The notes under the pieces are model-generated. The model saw nothing but the letters and a program-made list of their open reading frames with translations, had not been told where the DNA came from and did no database searches. Shown piece by piece: positions 17,817 through 27,112 of a DNA stretch of 64,000 bases (position 1 is the stretch's first letter; every line of letters begins with the position of its first letter). Source of the DNA: Gordonia lacunae (GTDB taxonomy: Bacteria > Actinomycetota > Actinomycetes > Mycobacteriales > Mycobacteriaceae); NCBI RefSeq assembly GCF_002149015.1, contig NZ_NGFO01000002.1:228143-292142 (forward strand), read 5' to 3'. Position numbers and translations under genes: made by a program.

Positions 17817-18455
17817 TCAGCTGCTACCGAACATCGACGAACCCGCTCCCGGGGTCACACCAGGACCGGACGGCGGGTACACCTCTGGCTCGCCTATGGT
17901 CCCCGCAGCGTCGAAGTCTTCCCGGGTCATGCCCTTGACGCGGCTGAAGTCTGCGTAGAAAACGATGGCGCCACTGAGATGGACGCCGGTCAGAGTGGCG
18001 CCCGTGAGATTGGTCCGGACTAGACGGGTCCTGCCGAAGCGGGCGTCGGTCAGGTTCGCATTCGTCAGGTTCGAGTCAGTGAAGTAGGTCCCGGAGGCGT
18101 CGGCCCTGGTGAAGTTCGCGCCCCAGAGAGAGATGTACTCGAGAGACGCGTCTCGTAGGGTCGCATCCGTGAAGTTCGGCCGGATCATCGACGTGCGAAT
18201 GTACGCTCCGGACAGGTCGGCGCCCGTGAAGTCCTTCTCCGGGTCGACGTCAACCCTGTTGTCGATGATCACGCCGCGGAGGTCGGCATTCGCACACGAC
18301 GCGCTGGTTCGCAGGCACGAGCTATCGGCCGCGGCAGTCGGCACACCGAACGGAACGGCGCCGATAGCAAGTGCCGCACCGACGATCGTCGCCGACAAGA
18401 GCGCTCTGCCAGGTCGTCGGATTCGGCCGATGGTGCGCGTGAGCAGGCGGGACAT
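17817..18455 (-). CDS. Exported pentapeptide-repeat protein
   Basis: The 212-residue product has an N-terminal export signal (RRPGRALLSATIVGAALAIGA then PTAAADS) and a core of pentapeptide repeats A(D/N)LXX, for example CANADLRGV, FTGADLSGAY, LTNANLTDA and LTGATLTGVHLSGA. This would form a right-handed quadrilateral beta-helix of about four to five coils. A Pro/Gly-rich tail ends the protein. I start at the ATG at 18453-18455, which has GAGGGG upstream, rather than an in-frame start 22 codons earlier. Cytoplasmic members mimic DNA and block gyrase; this one is predicted to be exported, so that role is unlikely. Confidence 0.82.
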   Translation of the reverse strand: MSRLLTRTIGRIRRPGRALLSATIVGAALAIGAVPFGVPTAAADSSCLRTSASCANADLRGVIIDNRVDVDPEKDFTGADLSGAYIRTSMIRPNFTDATLRDASLEYISLWGANFTRADASGTYFTDSNLTNANLTDARFGRTRLVRTNLTGATLTGVHLSGAIVFYADFSRVKGMTREDFDAAGTIGEPEVYPPSGPGVTPGAGSSMFGSS

Positions 18456-18571
18456 TCGTTTCCCCTCGTCGATGTGCGGCTTCCCGACCGTGCGGAAGAC
18501 GCTCCGCCTCAACACAGTCAACCATCAGCCGTCGCGTGCGTCCTGGTAACCGAGGCCATCTACCCTGTCCC

Positions 18572-20227
18572 TCAGAACGGTGGTGGGTTGGCGGCGTTCC
18601 ACGCGTCGATTTTTCGGCGGTGGGTGGTGGTGCGGGTGGTTCGCTGGTCGGCGAGGTGGCTGCGTGCGGGGTGGTCGGGTGGGCGGCCGGGTACGAGGTA
18701 GCCGAACAGGTCGCGGCCGCTGAAGGCGTTGCCGATGAAGGTGTGCCCGGTCGGGGACTGGAACCAGGCGGTCAAGTAGTCGTCCTGGTAGTCGCGCCAC
18801 ATGCCGAAGGTTTTGATGCGGTGGTGAAACCGGCACAACGGTTTGAGGTTGCGTTGCGTGGTCGTACCACCGGTTGCTGGGGAGTCGTGGTCGAACGGGT
18901 GGGTGTGGTCGAGATCCGTCGTCCACACCGGCTGAGTGCAACCGGGAAAGGTGCAGCACAACTCACCGCACCGCACCAGCGTCTGGAGTTTGCGGCTCGG
19001 CGCGTAGCGTGTTTCGGCTGCAGTGTCAGCGGCCGGGCTGGTGCCGGGTGTGGTGAGGAAGGAGCGTTGCGCGTCGGCCAGGAGCGAGCGCATGCTGTCG
19101 GCGTCGATCAGGCCGTGACCGTCGAGGAAACCGGGATCGTCGTCGAGGCCGAGCAGCGTCGACAGGTTCACCACGATGTGGAACATCGGCACCGGCCGGT
19201 GCGGTCCGGTGTCGGTGACCGGGGCTGGTTCGGATACCGGGGTCGGTTCTGGCGCTGAGGCCGCCGGTTCGATTGCTGCCGAGCCGGTTTCGCACCCGGG
19301 CTCGGTGTCGGTGTCGTTCTCGTCGAGATCGACCACTGGTGGGGGTGCGCATTGTGGGCAGCGGCAGGCCAGCGTGTCGAGGTGGGCGGCCAGCGCGATC
19401 ATCGCGTCGGCGCGTCGTTGCCGCTTGTTGCGGGGGTCGTCGGAATGTACGGAGGCGGCCATCGCGTCGAGTCGGGCGTTGAGTGCGGCGGCGTCGGTGA
19501 TCGGGAGGCTGCCGCTGATGCGGGACTGGCCGGGTGTGAACCGGTCGGGTGTGATGGTGATGGCGCGGTCGGCGGTGGCGCGTTCGCGGCGGCGGCGCAC
19601 CGCGTCGGGGGCGTGTTTGGCGACGATGGCGTCGACCAGGGCGGTGAACCGGGTTGTCGACATCGGTGGGCGGGCCAGGATCGCTTCGGCGAGATGGGCA
19701 TCGACGGTCTGCATGTCGGCGTCGGGCACGTAGTCGGTGCGTTTCATGGCGATGGTGAAGCGGCGCTGGTCGATTCGCCCGCAGGCGACGGTGTTGCCGG
19801 TGAGCATGAGTCGGTAGCGCAGGACATCGCCGGTGCGGATGAGGTCGCGGGCTTCGGCGGCGGTGATCGTCAGTGCCGCACCGAGTTCGGCGGTGGCTTG
19901 GTCGAAGCCGTCGGGCCCGCACTCGGTGTAGGGGTCGATCCCGGCGGCGGCCTCGGCGGCGTGTCGGTGCAGTTCTGCTTCGGAAGAGGCTTGGCCGTCG
20001 CGGTTTTCGGTGCGGCGCATGTGGTAGTCGAGTTCACGTTCCTCATGCAGCAGGCTTGCCGCGGTCAGTAACCGGTAGGAGGCTGCTGACGTGATCGACG
20101 CACAGTGGGTGATGACGTCCACCAGCTCGGTTGCGGACAGTTCGACGTCGGAAAGCACTGGGGGCAGCGAGGATTCGCAGACAGGCTCCCCGCCCGCAAC
20201 AGGTGTGGCACCGCCCCCGAACTGCAT
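18572..20227 (-). CDS. DUF222/HNH endonuclease, 13E12-repeat family
   Basis: This 551-residue protein has the DUF222 helical domain (about residues 30-330) and a C-terminal HNH nuclease domain: CTFPGCTQPVW, the HNH core DLDHTHPFDH, then LKPLCRFHHRIKT and MWRDYQDD. The family is multi-copy in mycolata and includes the REP13E12 elements of M. tuberculosis. A long Pro/Glu/Ala/Thr linker (about 325-370) separates the domains, and a CRCPQC motif precedes it. All HNH residues look intact. I start at the ATG at 20225-20227; an in-frame extension upstream is Arg-rich and unlikely. No terminal repeats were seen that would mark it as recently mobile. Confidence 0.88.
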   Translation of the reverse strand: MQFGGGATPVAGGEPVCESSLPPVLSDVELSATELVDVITHCASITSAASYRLLTAASLLHEERELDYHMRRTENRDGQASSEAELHRHAAEAAAGIDPYTECGPDGFDQATAELGAALTITAAEARDLIRTGDVLRYRLMLTGNTVACGRIDQRRFTIAMKRTDYVPDADMQTVDAHLAEAILARPPMSTTRFTALVDAIVAKHAPDAVRRRRERATADRAITITPDRFTPGQSRISGSLPITDAAALNARLDAMAASVHSDDPRNKRQRRADAMIALAAHLDTLACRCPQCAPPPVVDLDENDTDTEPGCETGSAAIEPAASAPEPTPVSEPAPVTDTGPHRPVPMFHIVVNLSTLLGLDDDPGFLDGHGLIDADSMRSLLADAQRSFLTTPGTSPAADTAAETRYAPSRKLQTLVRCGELCCTFPGCTQPVWTTDLDHTHPFDHDSPATGGTTTQRNLKPLCRFHHRIKTFGMWRDYQDDYLTAWFQSPTGHTFIGNAFSGRDLFGYLVPGRPPDHPARSHLADQRTTRTTTHRRKIDAWNAANPPPF

Positions 20228-20288
20228 GACACCAATGTACGACCCACCACCGACAAGAATTGCCGATCGCGTCCGAGGGGTCCGAAAC

Positions 20289-20408
20289 TCACTCCAGCAC
20301 AGGCTCCGACGTGTCGGTCCCGGCCTCCGGCAGTGCACACACCCCGTCGACGCAGACCGCTGCGTCGTCGTCGCCGATCATCTCGAAGGGCACGAGCGAT
20401 TCAGACAC
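20289..20408 (-). CDS. Small ORF (39 residues) downstream of the DsbA-like gene
   Basis: A GTG at 20406-20408 overlaps the DsbA-like stop by 8 bases and opens a frame ending in TGA at 20289-20291. The translation is acidic (opening MSESLVPFEMIGDDDA) with a CVDGVC motif, a CX4C pair that could be a redox or metal site. The overlap and the operon position favour a real gene, but a protein this short cannot be confirmed by eye. If real, it could be a redox partner or target of the thioredoxin-fold protein before it. Confidence 0.45.
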   Translation of the reverse strand: MSESLVPFEMIGDDDAAVCVDGVCALPEAGTDTSEPVLE

Positions 20409-21060
20409 GGTCGGTCTCCTCTGCGCGGACCCTGTCCAGGGCTTGCGTGAACGTTTCCGGCGCCTGCGCGCCGGAGACGCCGTACTTCCCGTTGATCACG
20501 AAGAACGGCACCCCGCTGATCCCGTACGCGCGGGCCTGGTCGATGTCGGCGGCGACGTCGGCGGAGTACTCCCCCGACTCGAGCGCGGCGAGGACGGCCT
20601 CGCGATCGAGACCGACGTCGGCCGCGAGGTCGGCCAGTTCCTCGGCGCGGCCGACGTGCCGCCCCTGCTCGAAGTACGCCTGGAACAGGCGCTCGGCCAG
20701 TTCCGCCTGTCGGCCATGTGCCTTCGCGAAATGCAGGGCCTCGTGTGCCTTCAGTGTCTTGGTGTGCTGGAGCCGGTCGAAGTCGTAGTCGAGACCGACG
20801 TCGGCGGCGATCCCGCGAACCTGGTCGAGCATCCCCCGGACCTGGTCGGCGGGCATACCTTTGTGCCGAACGAGGAAATCGATCTCCGAGCCGTCGAAGT
20901 CGACCGGCGTATCCGGCGCGAGCTCGAAGCTGTGGTAAGTCACCTCGACGTCGTCACGCCCGGCGAACTCCGCGAGTCCCGCCTCGAACTTCCGTTTGCC
21001 GATGTAGCACCACGGGCAGGCGATGTCGGACCAGATGTCGACGGTGATGGGAGCGCTCAT
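20401..21060 (-). CDS. DsbA-family (FrnE-like) thiol-disulfide oxidoreductase
   Basis: The 219-residue protein has a thioredoxin fold with an inserted helical domain, as in 2-hydroxychromene isomerase/DsbA-like proteins. The active site CPWC is at residues 15-18 (DIACPWCYIGKRKFE), and the cis-Pro loop is GISGVPFFVINGKYGVSGAQ. There is no signal peptide, so it acts in the cytoplasm, perhaps with mycothiol as the related mycobacterial enzymes do (Rv2466c type, inference). The ATG at 21058-21060 is chosen because it sets the DIW strand at the N-terminus. A 39-residue ORF overlaps its end. Confidence 0.92.
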   Translation of the reverse strand: MSAPITVDIWSDIACPWCYIGKRKFEAGLAEFAGRDDVEVTYHSFELAPDTPVDFDGSEIDFLVRHKGMPADQVRGMLDQVRGIAADVGLDYDFDRLQHTKTLKAHEALHFAKAHGRQAELAERLFQAYFEQGRHVGRAEELADLAADVGLDREAVLAALESGEYSADVAADIDQARAYGISGVPFFVINGKYGVSGAQAPETFTQALDRVRAEETDRV

Positions 21061-21114
21061 GGCCGTCTCAACACCTCGCGGATCGCAAACGTTCCCGACA
21101 ACCACCCAGCCGGG

Positions 21115-21513
21115 TCAGTCAGCCGCCCCGGGCGCGGGCGCGTCGAGCAGGACGTCGAGATGCGCGCGCGACCAGTCACACAGGCCGTGGACCGTCGTGA
21201 CGAGATCCCGACCGGCGTCCGTCAGGGTGTAGTCCACCCGCGGGTTCGCGCTGCGATGGTCATGCCGGTGGATCAGTCCGTGCGCCTCGAGGTCGCGCAG
21301 CGTCTGGGTGAGCACCTTGTCGCTGACCGTCCCGATCGACCGCCTCAGCTCGCGGAACCGGCGGGGACGTCGTCCGACCTCCTCCAGGACGGTCAGACCC
21401 CACTTCGTCGACACGACGGCGAAGACCGATCGCGCGAGCTGCCGAGCGCGCTCGTCGACCCCGGACGACGGCGCGGCGTCCCCGCTCACCTCGAAGTGCG
21501 TACTGCCGCTCAT
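21115..21513 (-). CDS. HxlR-family winged-helix regulator
   Basis: This 132-residue protein has the HxlR winged helix: STKWGLTVLEEVGRRPRRFRELRRSIGTVSDKVLTQTLRDLEAHGL, split here as KWGLTVLEE, FRELRRSIG and LTQTLRDLEAHGLI, followed by the wing PRVDYTLTDAG. It diverges from the VOC gene, with only 26 bases between the starts, which is the usual pattern for a redox or electrophile sensor next to its target. It lacks the single conserved N-terminal Cys of classic HxlR sensors such as HypR, so the signal may be a ligand. Confidence 0.88.
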   Translation of the reverse strand: MSGSTHFEVSGDAAPSSGVDERARQLARSVFAVVSTKWGLTVLEEVGRRPRRFRELRRSIGTVSDKVLTQTLRDLEAHGLIHRHDHRSANPRVDYTLTDAGRDLVTTVHGLCDWSRAHLDVLLDAPAPGAAD

Positions 21514-21539
21514 CCGCCTGCGCTCCTAGCGTGGTGTCG

Positions 21540-21941
21540 ATGCGAGTGCTGAAGACCTATGCCAGAGTATTCGTCGCCGACCTCGACGAGTCGCTACCGC
21601 TGTACGAGACGCTCGTCGGCGCATCGGCCGATCTGCGGTTCGCCTTCGAGAGGGCCGAACTCGCCGCCGTCGGCGACTTCCTCCTCATCGCCGGAGCCGA
21701 CGACGATGTCGCGCCCTACCGATCCACCGTCGGCCCGGTCATCGTCGACGATCTCGACGGTCTCATCGCGATGGTCGCCGGTCCGTCCGGGGCCGAGGTG
21801 ATCGGCGAATCCGAGAGTGCGACAGGCCGGTTCGCCTACGTCCGCCATCCCGACGGCGCGGTCGTCGAATACGTCGAGTGGTCGCCGGAGGTCGTCGCGT
21901 CGGTGCTCGGAACGCCGAAGGCCGGCCACCCTCACGGGTGA
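21540..21941 (+). CDS. VOC (glyoxalase/dioxygenase-fold) protein
   Basis: The 133-residue product has the vicinal oxygen chelate fold: two beta-alpha-beta-beta-beta units with ARVFVADLDESLPLYETLVG at the start and YVRHPDGAVVEYVEW near the end, whose Glu is a likely metal ligand. The equivalent first-strand metal residue is not obvious, so it may be a binding protein rather than an enzyme. The ATG at 21540 is preceded 7 bases earlier by a TAGCGT box, so the mRNA may be leaderless. It is divergent from the HxlR gene, its likely regulator. Confidence 0.82.
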   Translation: MRVLKTYARVFVADLDESLPLYETLVGASADLRFAFERAELAAVGDFLLIAGADDDVAPYRSTVGPVIVDDLDGLIAMVAGPSGAEVIGESESATGRFAYVRHPDGAVVEYVEWSPEVVASVLGTPKAGHPHG

Positions 21942-21952
21942 CCGGCCTTCGG
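21915..21952. terminator. Bidirectional hairpin terminator between VOC gene and groEL2
   Basis: Arms CCGAAGGCCGG and CCGGCCTTCGG pair perfectly over 11 bases, with an inner CACCC/GGGTG stem and a TCAC loop. The left side lies inside the VOC gene and covers its stop codon. The groEL2 stop is 40 bases to the right, so both transcripts probably end here. Confidence 0.8.
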
Positions 21953-21992
21953 TCTGGACTGCGTTGCGAGACGCAGGGATCTGATCAGGAGA

Positions 21993-23696
<1,704 letters not shown>

Positions 23697-23725
23697 TCAT
23701 TCGGTACCGGCCTCACCGTCCCGAC

Positions 23726-23752
23726 CTGGCACTCACAGCTCGCGAGTGCCAA
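23726..23752. promoter_or_regulatory. CIRCE operator 1 (HrcA site) upstream of groEL2
   Basis: CTGGCACTC and GAGTGCCAA arms are separated by exactly 9 bases, matching the CIRCE layout TTAGCACTC-N9-GAGTGCTAA with small changes at the ends. Confidence 0.85.
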
Positions 23753-23760
23753 CCTCGTTT

Positions 23761-23787
23761 TTAGCACTCGCCCAGTGCGAGTGCAAG
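23761..23787. promoter_or_regulatory. CIRCE operator 2 upstream of groEL2
   Basis: TTAGCACTC is a perfect left arm. Nine bases later comes GAGTGCAAG, which differs from the consensus right arm at the eighth and ninth positions. The two operators are 35 bases apart start to start and lie about 110-170 bases before the groEL2 start. Confidence 0.85.
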
Positions 23788-23849
23788 GCTGCCGCCGGCG
23801 CCCACTCGTCTGCGTGGTCGAGCGCGCCGCCCCTGGCTACGTTGATGAC

Positions 23850-24746
23850 ATGCCACTCGCGTCCAGGGCGTTCCGATTCGGCGTCAACATGCTCACCGTC
23901 GACACCACCTCCTCATGGCGAACTCGCGCCCGTTCCGTCGAGGACCTCGGGTACGACGTCCTCCTCGTCCCCGATCACCTCGGCATCCCGAGCCCATGGC
24001 CTGCGCTGGCCGTCGCGGCCACGGCGACCCAGCGGCTCCGCGTAGGCCCCTTCGTCCTCAACGCGGCGTTCACCAACCCGGCACTGCTCGCCCGGGACGT
24101 GGCCACGGTCGACCAACTCTCCGACGGCCGGGTGGAGCTCGGGCTGGGCACCGGCTACGCCCGGGCGGAGTTCGACGCAGCCGGGATCGAATTCCGGCCG
24201 GCAGGACGACGCGTCGACCATCTGGCGGCCACCCTCGCGCAGGTGACCGAACTGCTCGCCGACCAGGATCACCGGCCGCGCCCGGTGCAGCCGCGGGTCC
24301 CGCTCCTGCTCGGCGGCAACGGCAACCGGGTGTTGCGAATGGCCGCCGAACACGCGGACATCGTCGGCTTCACGGCTGCCCGAACAGGACCCGACGGCGA
24401 TCTGCAACCCCTGTCGGCGCCCGACTTCGACGAACGGGTCGCCTTCGCCCGCGCCGCAGCAGGCTCCCGCGCCGCCGAGGTGGAGTGGAATCTGCTGCTG
24501 CAGATCGTCGCGGTGACCGACGACGCGACGGCGGTGGCCGAGGAGCTGATCACCCGACACGAGCTGTCGATGAGCGTCCAGGAATTCATCGAGCTGCCGT
24601 CGGTGCTGATCGGGTCCGCCTCCGACATCGCCACGCGCATCGTCGACCTCCGCGAGCGCACCGGGATCAGCTACCTCACCGTGCTCGAACCGGCTCTCGA
24701 GGCATTCGCCCCGGTGATCTCGCAACTGCGTGCCGCCGACTCATGA
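23850..24746 (+). CDS. LLM-class (luciferase-like) F420/flavin-dependent oxidoreductase
   Basis: The 298-residue protein is a luciferase-like monooxygenase-fold enzyme of the TIGR03621 kind, common in mycolata and thought to use F420 or FMN. Typical segments are FRFGVNMLT, VEDLGYDVLLVPDHLG, LRVGPFVLNAAFTNPALLAR, ATVDQLSDGRVELGLGTGYA and VPLLLGGNGNRVLRMAAEHAD. The ATG at 23850 is preceded 6 bases earlier by TACGTT, a possible minus-10 box for leaderless expression. Its substrate is unknown. It reads toward the DUF cluster but is 82 bases away from it. Confidence 0.88.
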   Translation: MPLASRAFRFGVNMLTVDTTSSWRTRARSVEDLGYDVLLVPDHLGIPSPWPALAVAATATQRLRVGPFVLNAAFTNPALLARDVATVDQLSDGRVELGLGTGYARAEFDAAGIEFRPAGRRVDHLAATLAQVTELLADQDHRPRPVQPRVPLLLGGNGNRVLRMAAEHADIVGFTAARTGPDGDLQPLSAPDFDERVAFARAAAGSRAAEVEWNLLLQIVAVTDDATAVAEELITRHELSMSVQEFIELPSVLIGSASDIATRIVDLRERTGISYLTVLEPALEAFAPVISQLRAADS

Positions 24747-24828
24747 GCGCCGGCCCCGCATCATTCAGCCCGCCGAACATCGTCGAACCCACCTGACGAC
24801 GAGTCGCCGATCCGGATAGGGTCGTCGG

Positions 24829-25464
24829 GTGGAATTCCTGCTGATCATCATCGTGGCGCTGCTGGCGATCATCGCGGTGGTCGTCATCTTCAATTTCCTG
24901 GGCAACCGCAAGGCCCGGCAGGCCGAGCAGGACGCCCTGCGTGAGCGGACCTACCGGCCCGGCGACCCGTTTTCGTCGGCCGACGACGACTCCGTCTACG
25001 GCGATCCCCGCGACCTCAAACCGGGCGACCTCGTCGAATTGCGCGGCCAGACCTACGCGGTCCGCGGCACCCTGCGCCTGACCCAGGACGGCTACACCTG
25101 GACCGAGAACTTCCTGGACACCGGGGTCGGGTCGAAGGCCTGGATCTCGGTCGAGGACGATCCCGACCTGGAGGTGGTGCTGTGGCACGAGGTGCCCGGC
25201 GCCACCGTGGCACCCGGCGCCGACACCGTGGAACTCGACGGTCGTCGGTACCAGTCGGAGGAAGCGGGTTCCGCACGCTTCACCTCCGCGGGCACCACCG
25301 GGGTCGCGACGTCGGGCCGGATGGCCTACCACGACTACCAGGCCGGCGCCGACCGCCTGTCGTTCGAGGACTACGGCAGTGGCTGGGAGTGCGCCCGCGG
25401 CGAACTGCTGGCCCGTGCGGACTACCGCATCTACCCCAGCAACCCGGCTCCGGAGACGCCGTGA
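24829..25464 (+). CDS. DUF4178 membrane-anchored protein
   Basis: This 211-residue protein has one N-terminal membrane helix (residues 2-24) followed by a soluble DUF4178 domain (about 58-205): LKPGDLVELRGQTYAVRGTLRL, SKAWISVEDDPDLEVVLW, and the closing DYGSGWECARGEL. DUF4178 is a beta-rich domain found beside DUF350 and polyamine-synthase-like genes. The GTG start is supported by a TAGGGT box 6 bases upstream, which suggests a leaderless mRNA and thus the first gene of the cluster. It leads a five-gene run ending with the aminopropyltransferase-like protein. Confidence 0.85.
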   Translation: MEFLLIIIVALLAIIAVVVIFNFLGNRKARQAEQDALRERTYRPGDPFSSADDDSVYGDPRDLKPGDLVELRGQTYAVRGTLRLTQDGYTWTENFLDTGVGSKAWISVEDDPDLEVVLWHEVPGATVAPGADTVELDGRRYQSEEAGSARFTSAGTTGVATSGRMAYHDYQAGADRLSFEDYGSGWECARGELLARADYRIYPSNPAPETP

Positions 25465-25522
25465 CGGCCTTGCCCGCCGTCCACCCGACCCAGACGTCCC
25501 GAGCACGGAGATCGCAGCACGC

Positions 25523-26071
25523 ATGACAGAGAACCCCGGACACCCCGGCGACCCCGCAGCACAACTCGCCGTCGCCTACGCCGACACCAGCGCGGCCCAG
25601 CTCGGTTTCTCGCTGAGCGCACCGTTGCAGGAGCCGCTGGCCCGAGAGGACCGCGACATCGACGGCATCACCGTGTCGGTGCGCCTGCTCGGCGCGAGCC
25701 ATCAGGTGCTCGTCGAGGACGGGGTGCAACGGATCTGTGAGACCGTCGCCTGTCTGCCGGAAGTGACCTCGGCGCTCCCGGAGAGCTTCCAGGAGAGCGG
25801 CTACTACTTCAGTTCCCGCGTGGAACAGGTCAACCCCGATCAGCTCGCCGCCCTCGTCGAGCAACTGGCCGCTCGCGTCACCGAGCAGTCGGCGACCGGC
25901 CATCCGTGCGTGATGGGCCGCTTCCCGGGCGAGCCGCACGCCGTCACCGCGATCGTCTCGGAATCCACCGCCGACGCCATCAGCTGGCACACCTGGCACA
26001 CCTATCCGAAGGCCGCCGAGGTCGTCATCACCTCCAGCAGGATCGACCGCGGCCCGGTGGCCCGCCCATGA
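25523..26071 (+). CDS. DUF2617 protein
   Basis: The 182-residue soluble protein matches DUF2617: AVAYADTSAAQLGFSLSAP near the start, VSVRLLGASHQVLVED, and the Cys/His-containing end GRFPGEPHAVTAI then WHTWHTYP. No catalytic motif is known to me. It follows DUF4178 by 58 bases and overlaps the next gene by four bases (ATGA), so the cluster is co-translated. The ATG at 25523 is the first good start in frame. Confidence 0.82.
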   Translation: MTENPGHPGDPAAQLAVAYADTSAAQLGFSLSAPLQEPLAREDRDIDGITVSVRLLGASHQVLVEDGVQRICETVACLPEVTSALPESFQESGYYFSSRVEQVNPDQLAALVEQLAARVTEQSATGHPCVMGRFPGEPHAVTAIVSESTADAISWHTWHTYPKAAEVVITSSRIDRGPVARP

Positions 26072-26601
26072 CCGGACAGCCCCCGCCCGGCGGGCCGCCC
26101 GACCCGCGCCGCCGCCTCAACAAGACCCGCAACATCATCATCGGCGTGATCGTGGTGCTCACCGTGTTCGCACTGATCGGTGCGTGCACCGCGCGAGTCG
26201 CGCGCGGGGGCGGCATCGGCGGGTCTGCGCGCGACCACATCACACAGAACTATGAGCGCGACACCGCACTCGACGAGGGCGATGTCGACGCCTATGTCGC
26301 CAACGGAACCCCCGCCGAGGTCGCGAACGAGATCCGCGACGCCGAACGTCCCAGCGACCAGCGGAGCGGCGCCTCGGGCGCGGGCAACATCGCCGGCACC
26401 CAATTCCTGCAGTATCCCGACTATCTCGTCGGTCTGTTCCCGCTGGCCGCCGGAACCACCCGGGTGATGCTCAGCCGCGACTACCGGTCGGGTTATCACC
26501 ACTACCACCCCTACGTCGGCGCCTTCTGGGTACCGACCCCCCGCTATGCGGGCAGCGGCAGCGGAAACCGCGGCGGCGGAAGCGGCGGTGGCGGCAAATG
26601 A
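26068..26601 (+). CDS. DUF4247 protein, membrane-anchored or lipoprotein
   Basis: This 177-residue protein starts with a Pro-rich segment, then one hydrophobic helix (about 22-40, IIIGVIVVLTVFALIGAC) whose end LIGAC resembles a lipobox with Cys40. The DUF4247 part follows: HITQNYERDT, VANGTPAEVANEIRD, FLQYPDYLVGLFPL and VMLSRDYRSGYHHYHPYVG. The C-terminus is a Gly/Ser run. It sits between DUF2617 and DUF350 and is predicted to face the outside, near the membrane partner proteins of the cluster. Confidence 0.82.
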   Translation: MTGQPPPGGPPDPRRRLNKTRNIIIGVIVVLTVFALIGACTARVARGGGIGGSARDHITQNYERDTALDEGDVDAYVANGTPAEVANEIRDAERPSDQRSGASGAGNIAGTQFLQYPDYLVGLFPLAAGTTRVMLSRDYRSGYHHYHPYVGAFWVPTPRYAGSGSGNRGGGSGGGGK

Positions 26602-26658
26602 TCGTTGACCGTCCGGAACCTCCCATCGAACTCGTCCGATCAACCAACGGAGAAGACC

Positions 26659-27084
26659 ATGCTCGCTGATATCGCTGAGAACGCCTACGCTGCAGGCGCT
26701 TACGCCGGTGTCGGCGTGATCCTGATGATCGTCTCGTTCGCCGTCCTCGACCTGCTCACGCCGGGCAAGCTCCGTTCGCAGCTGTGGACCGATCGCAACC
26801 GCAACGCGGGAATCCTGGTGGGCTCCAACATGCTCGCCGTGGCCGTCATCGTCACCGCGGCGATCGTCGCGAGTGAGGGCCGGCTCCTGGAGGGCCTCGC
26901 CTACACCGCGGTGTACTCGGCGATCGGCCTCGTGGTGATGGCGGTGACCTTTCTCGTCATCGACCTGCTGACCCCTGGGAACCTCGGCGAACTCCTGGTC
27001 CACCCGGAGAGCCACCCGGCGGTCTGGGTGCAGGGCATCGCACACATCGGGGTGTCGATCATCGTCGCCGCCTCCATCCTGTGA
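26659..27084 (+). CDS. DUF350 family integral membrane protein
   Basis: The 141-residue protein has four predicted membrane helices in two similar halves, each with a TPG(K/N)L motif at the end of a helix (FAVLDLLTPGKLRSQLW and FLVIDLLTPGNLGELL). DUF350 relatives include E. coli YjfL. The ATG at 26659 is preceded by GGAG. It lies between DUF4247 and the membrane aminopropyltransferase-like gene. A paralogue with the same TPG-plus-RNRNA pattern is at 42617-43102. Confidence 0.88.
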   Translation: MLADIAENAYAAGAYAGVGVILMIVSFAVLDLLTPGKLRSQLWTDRNRNAGILVGSNMLAVAVIVTAAIVASEGRLLEGLAYTAVYSAIGLVVMAVTFLVIDLLTPGNLGELLVHPESHPAVWVQGIAHIGVSIIVAASIL

Positions 27085-27112
27085 CCGTGTCACCGCACTA
27101 CCCCGCACGACC

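Noticed and set aside
18572..20227. DUF222/HNH gene as part of a mobile element
   Set aside because: The HNH domain fits the 13E12 family, but I saw no terminal repeats, target duplication or neighbouring integrase, so I report only the gene.
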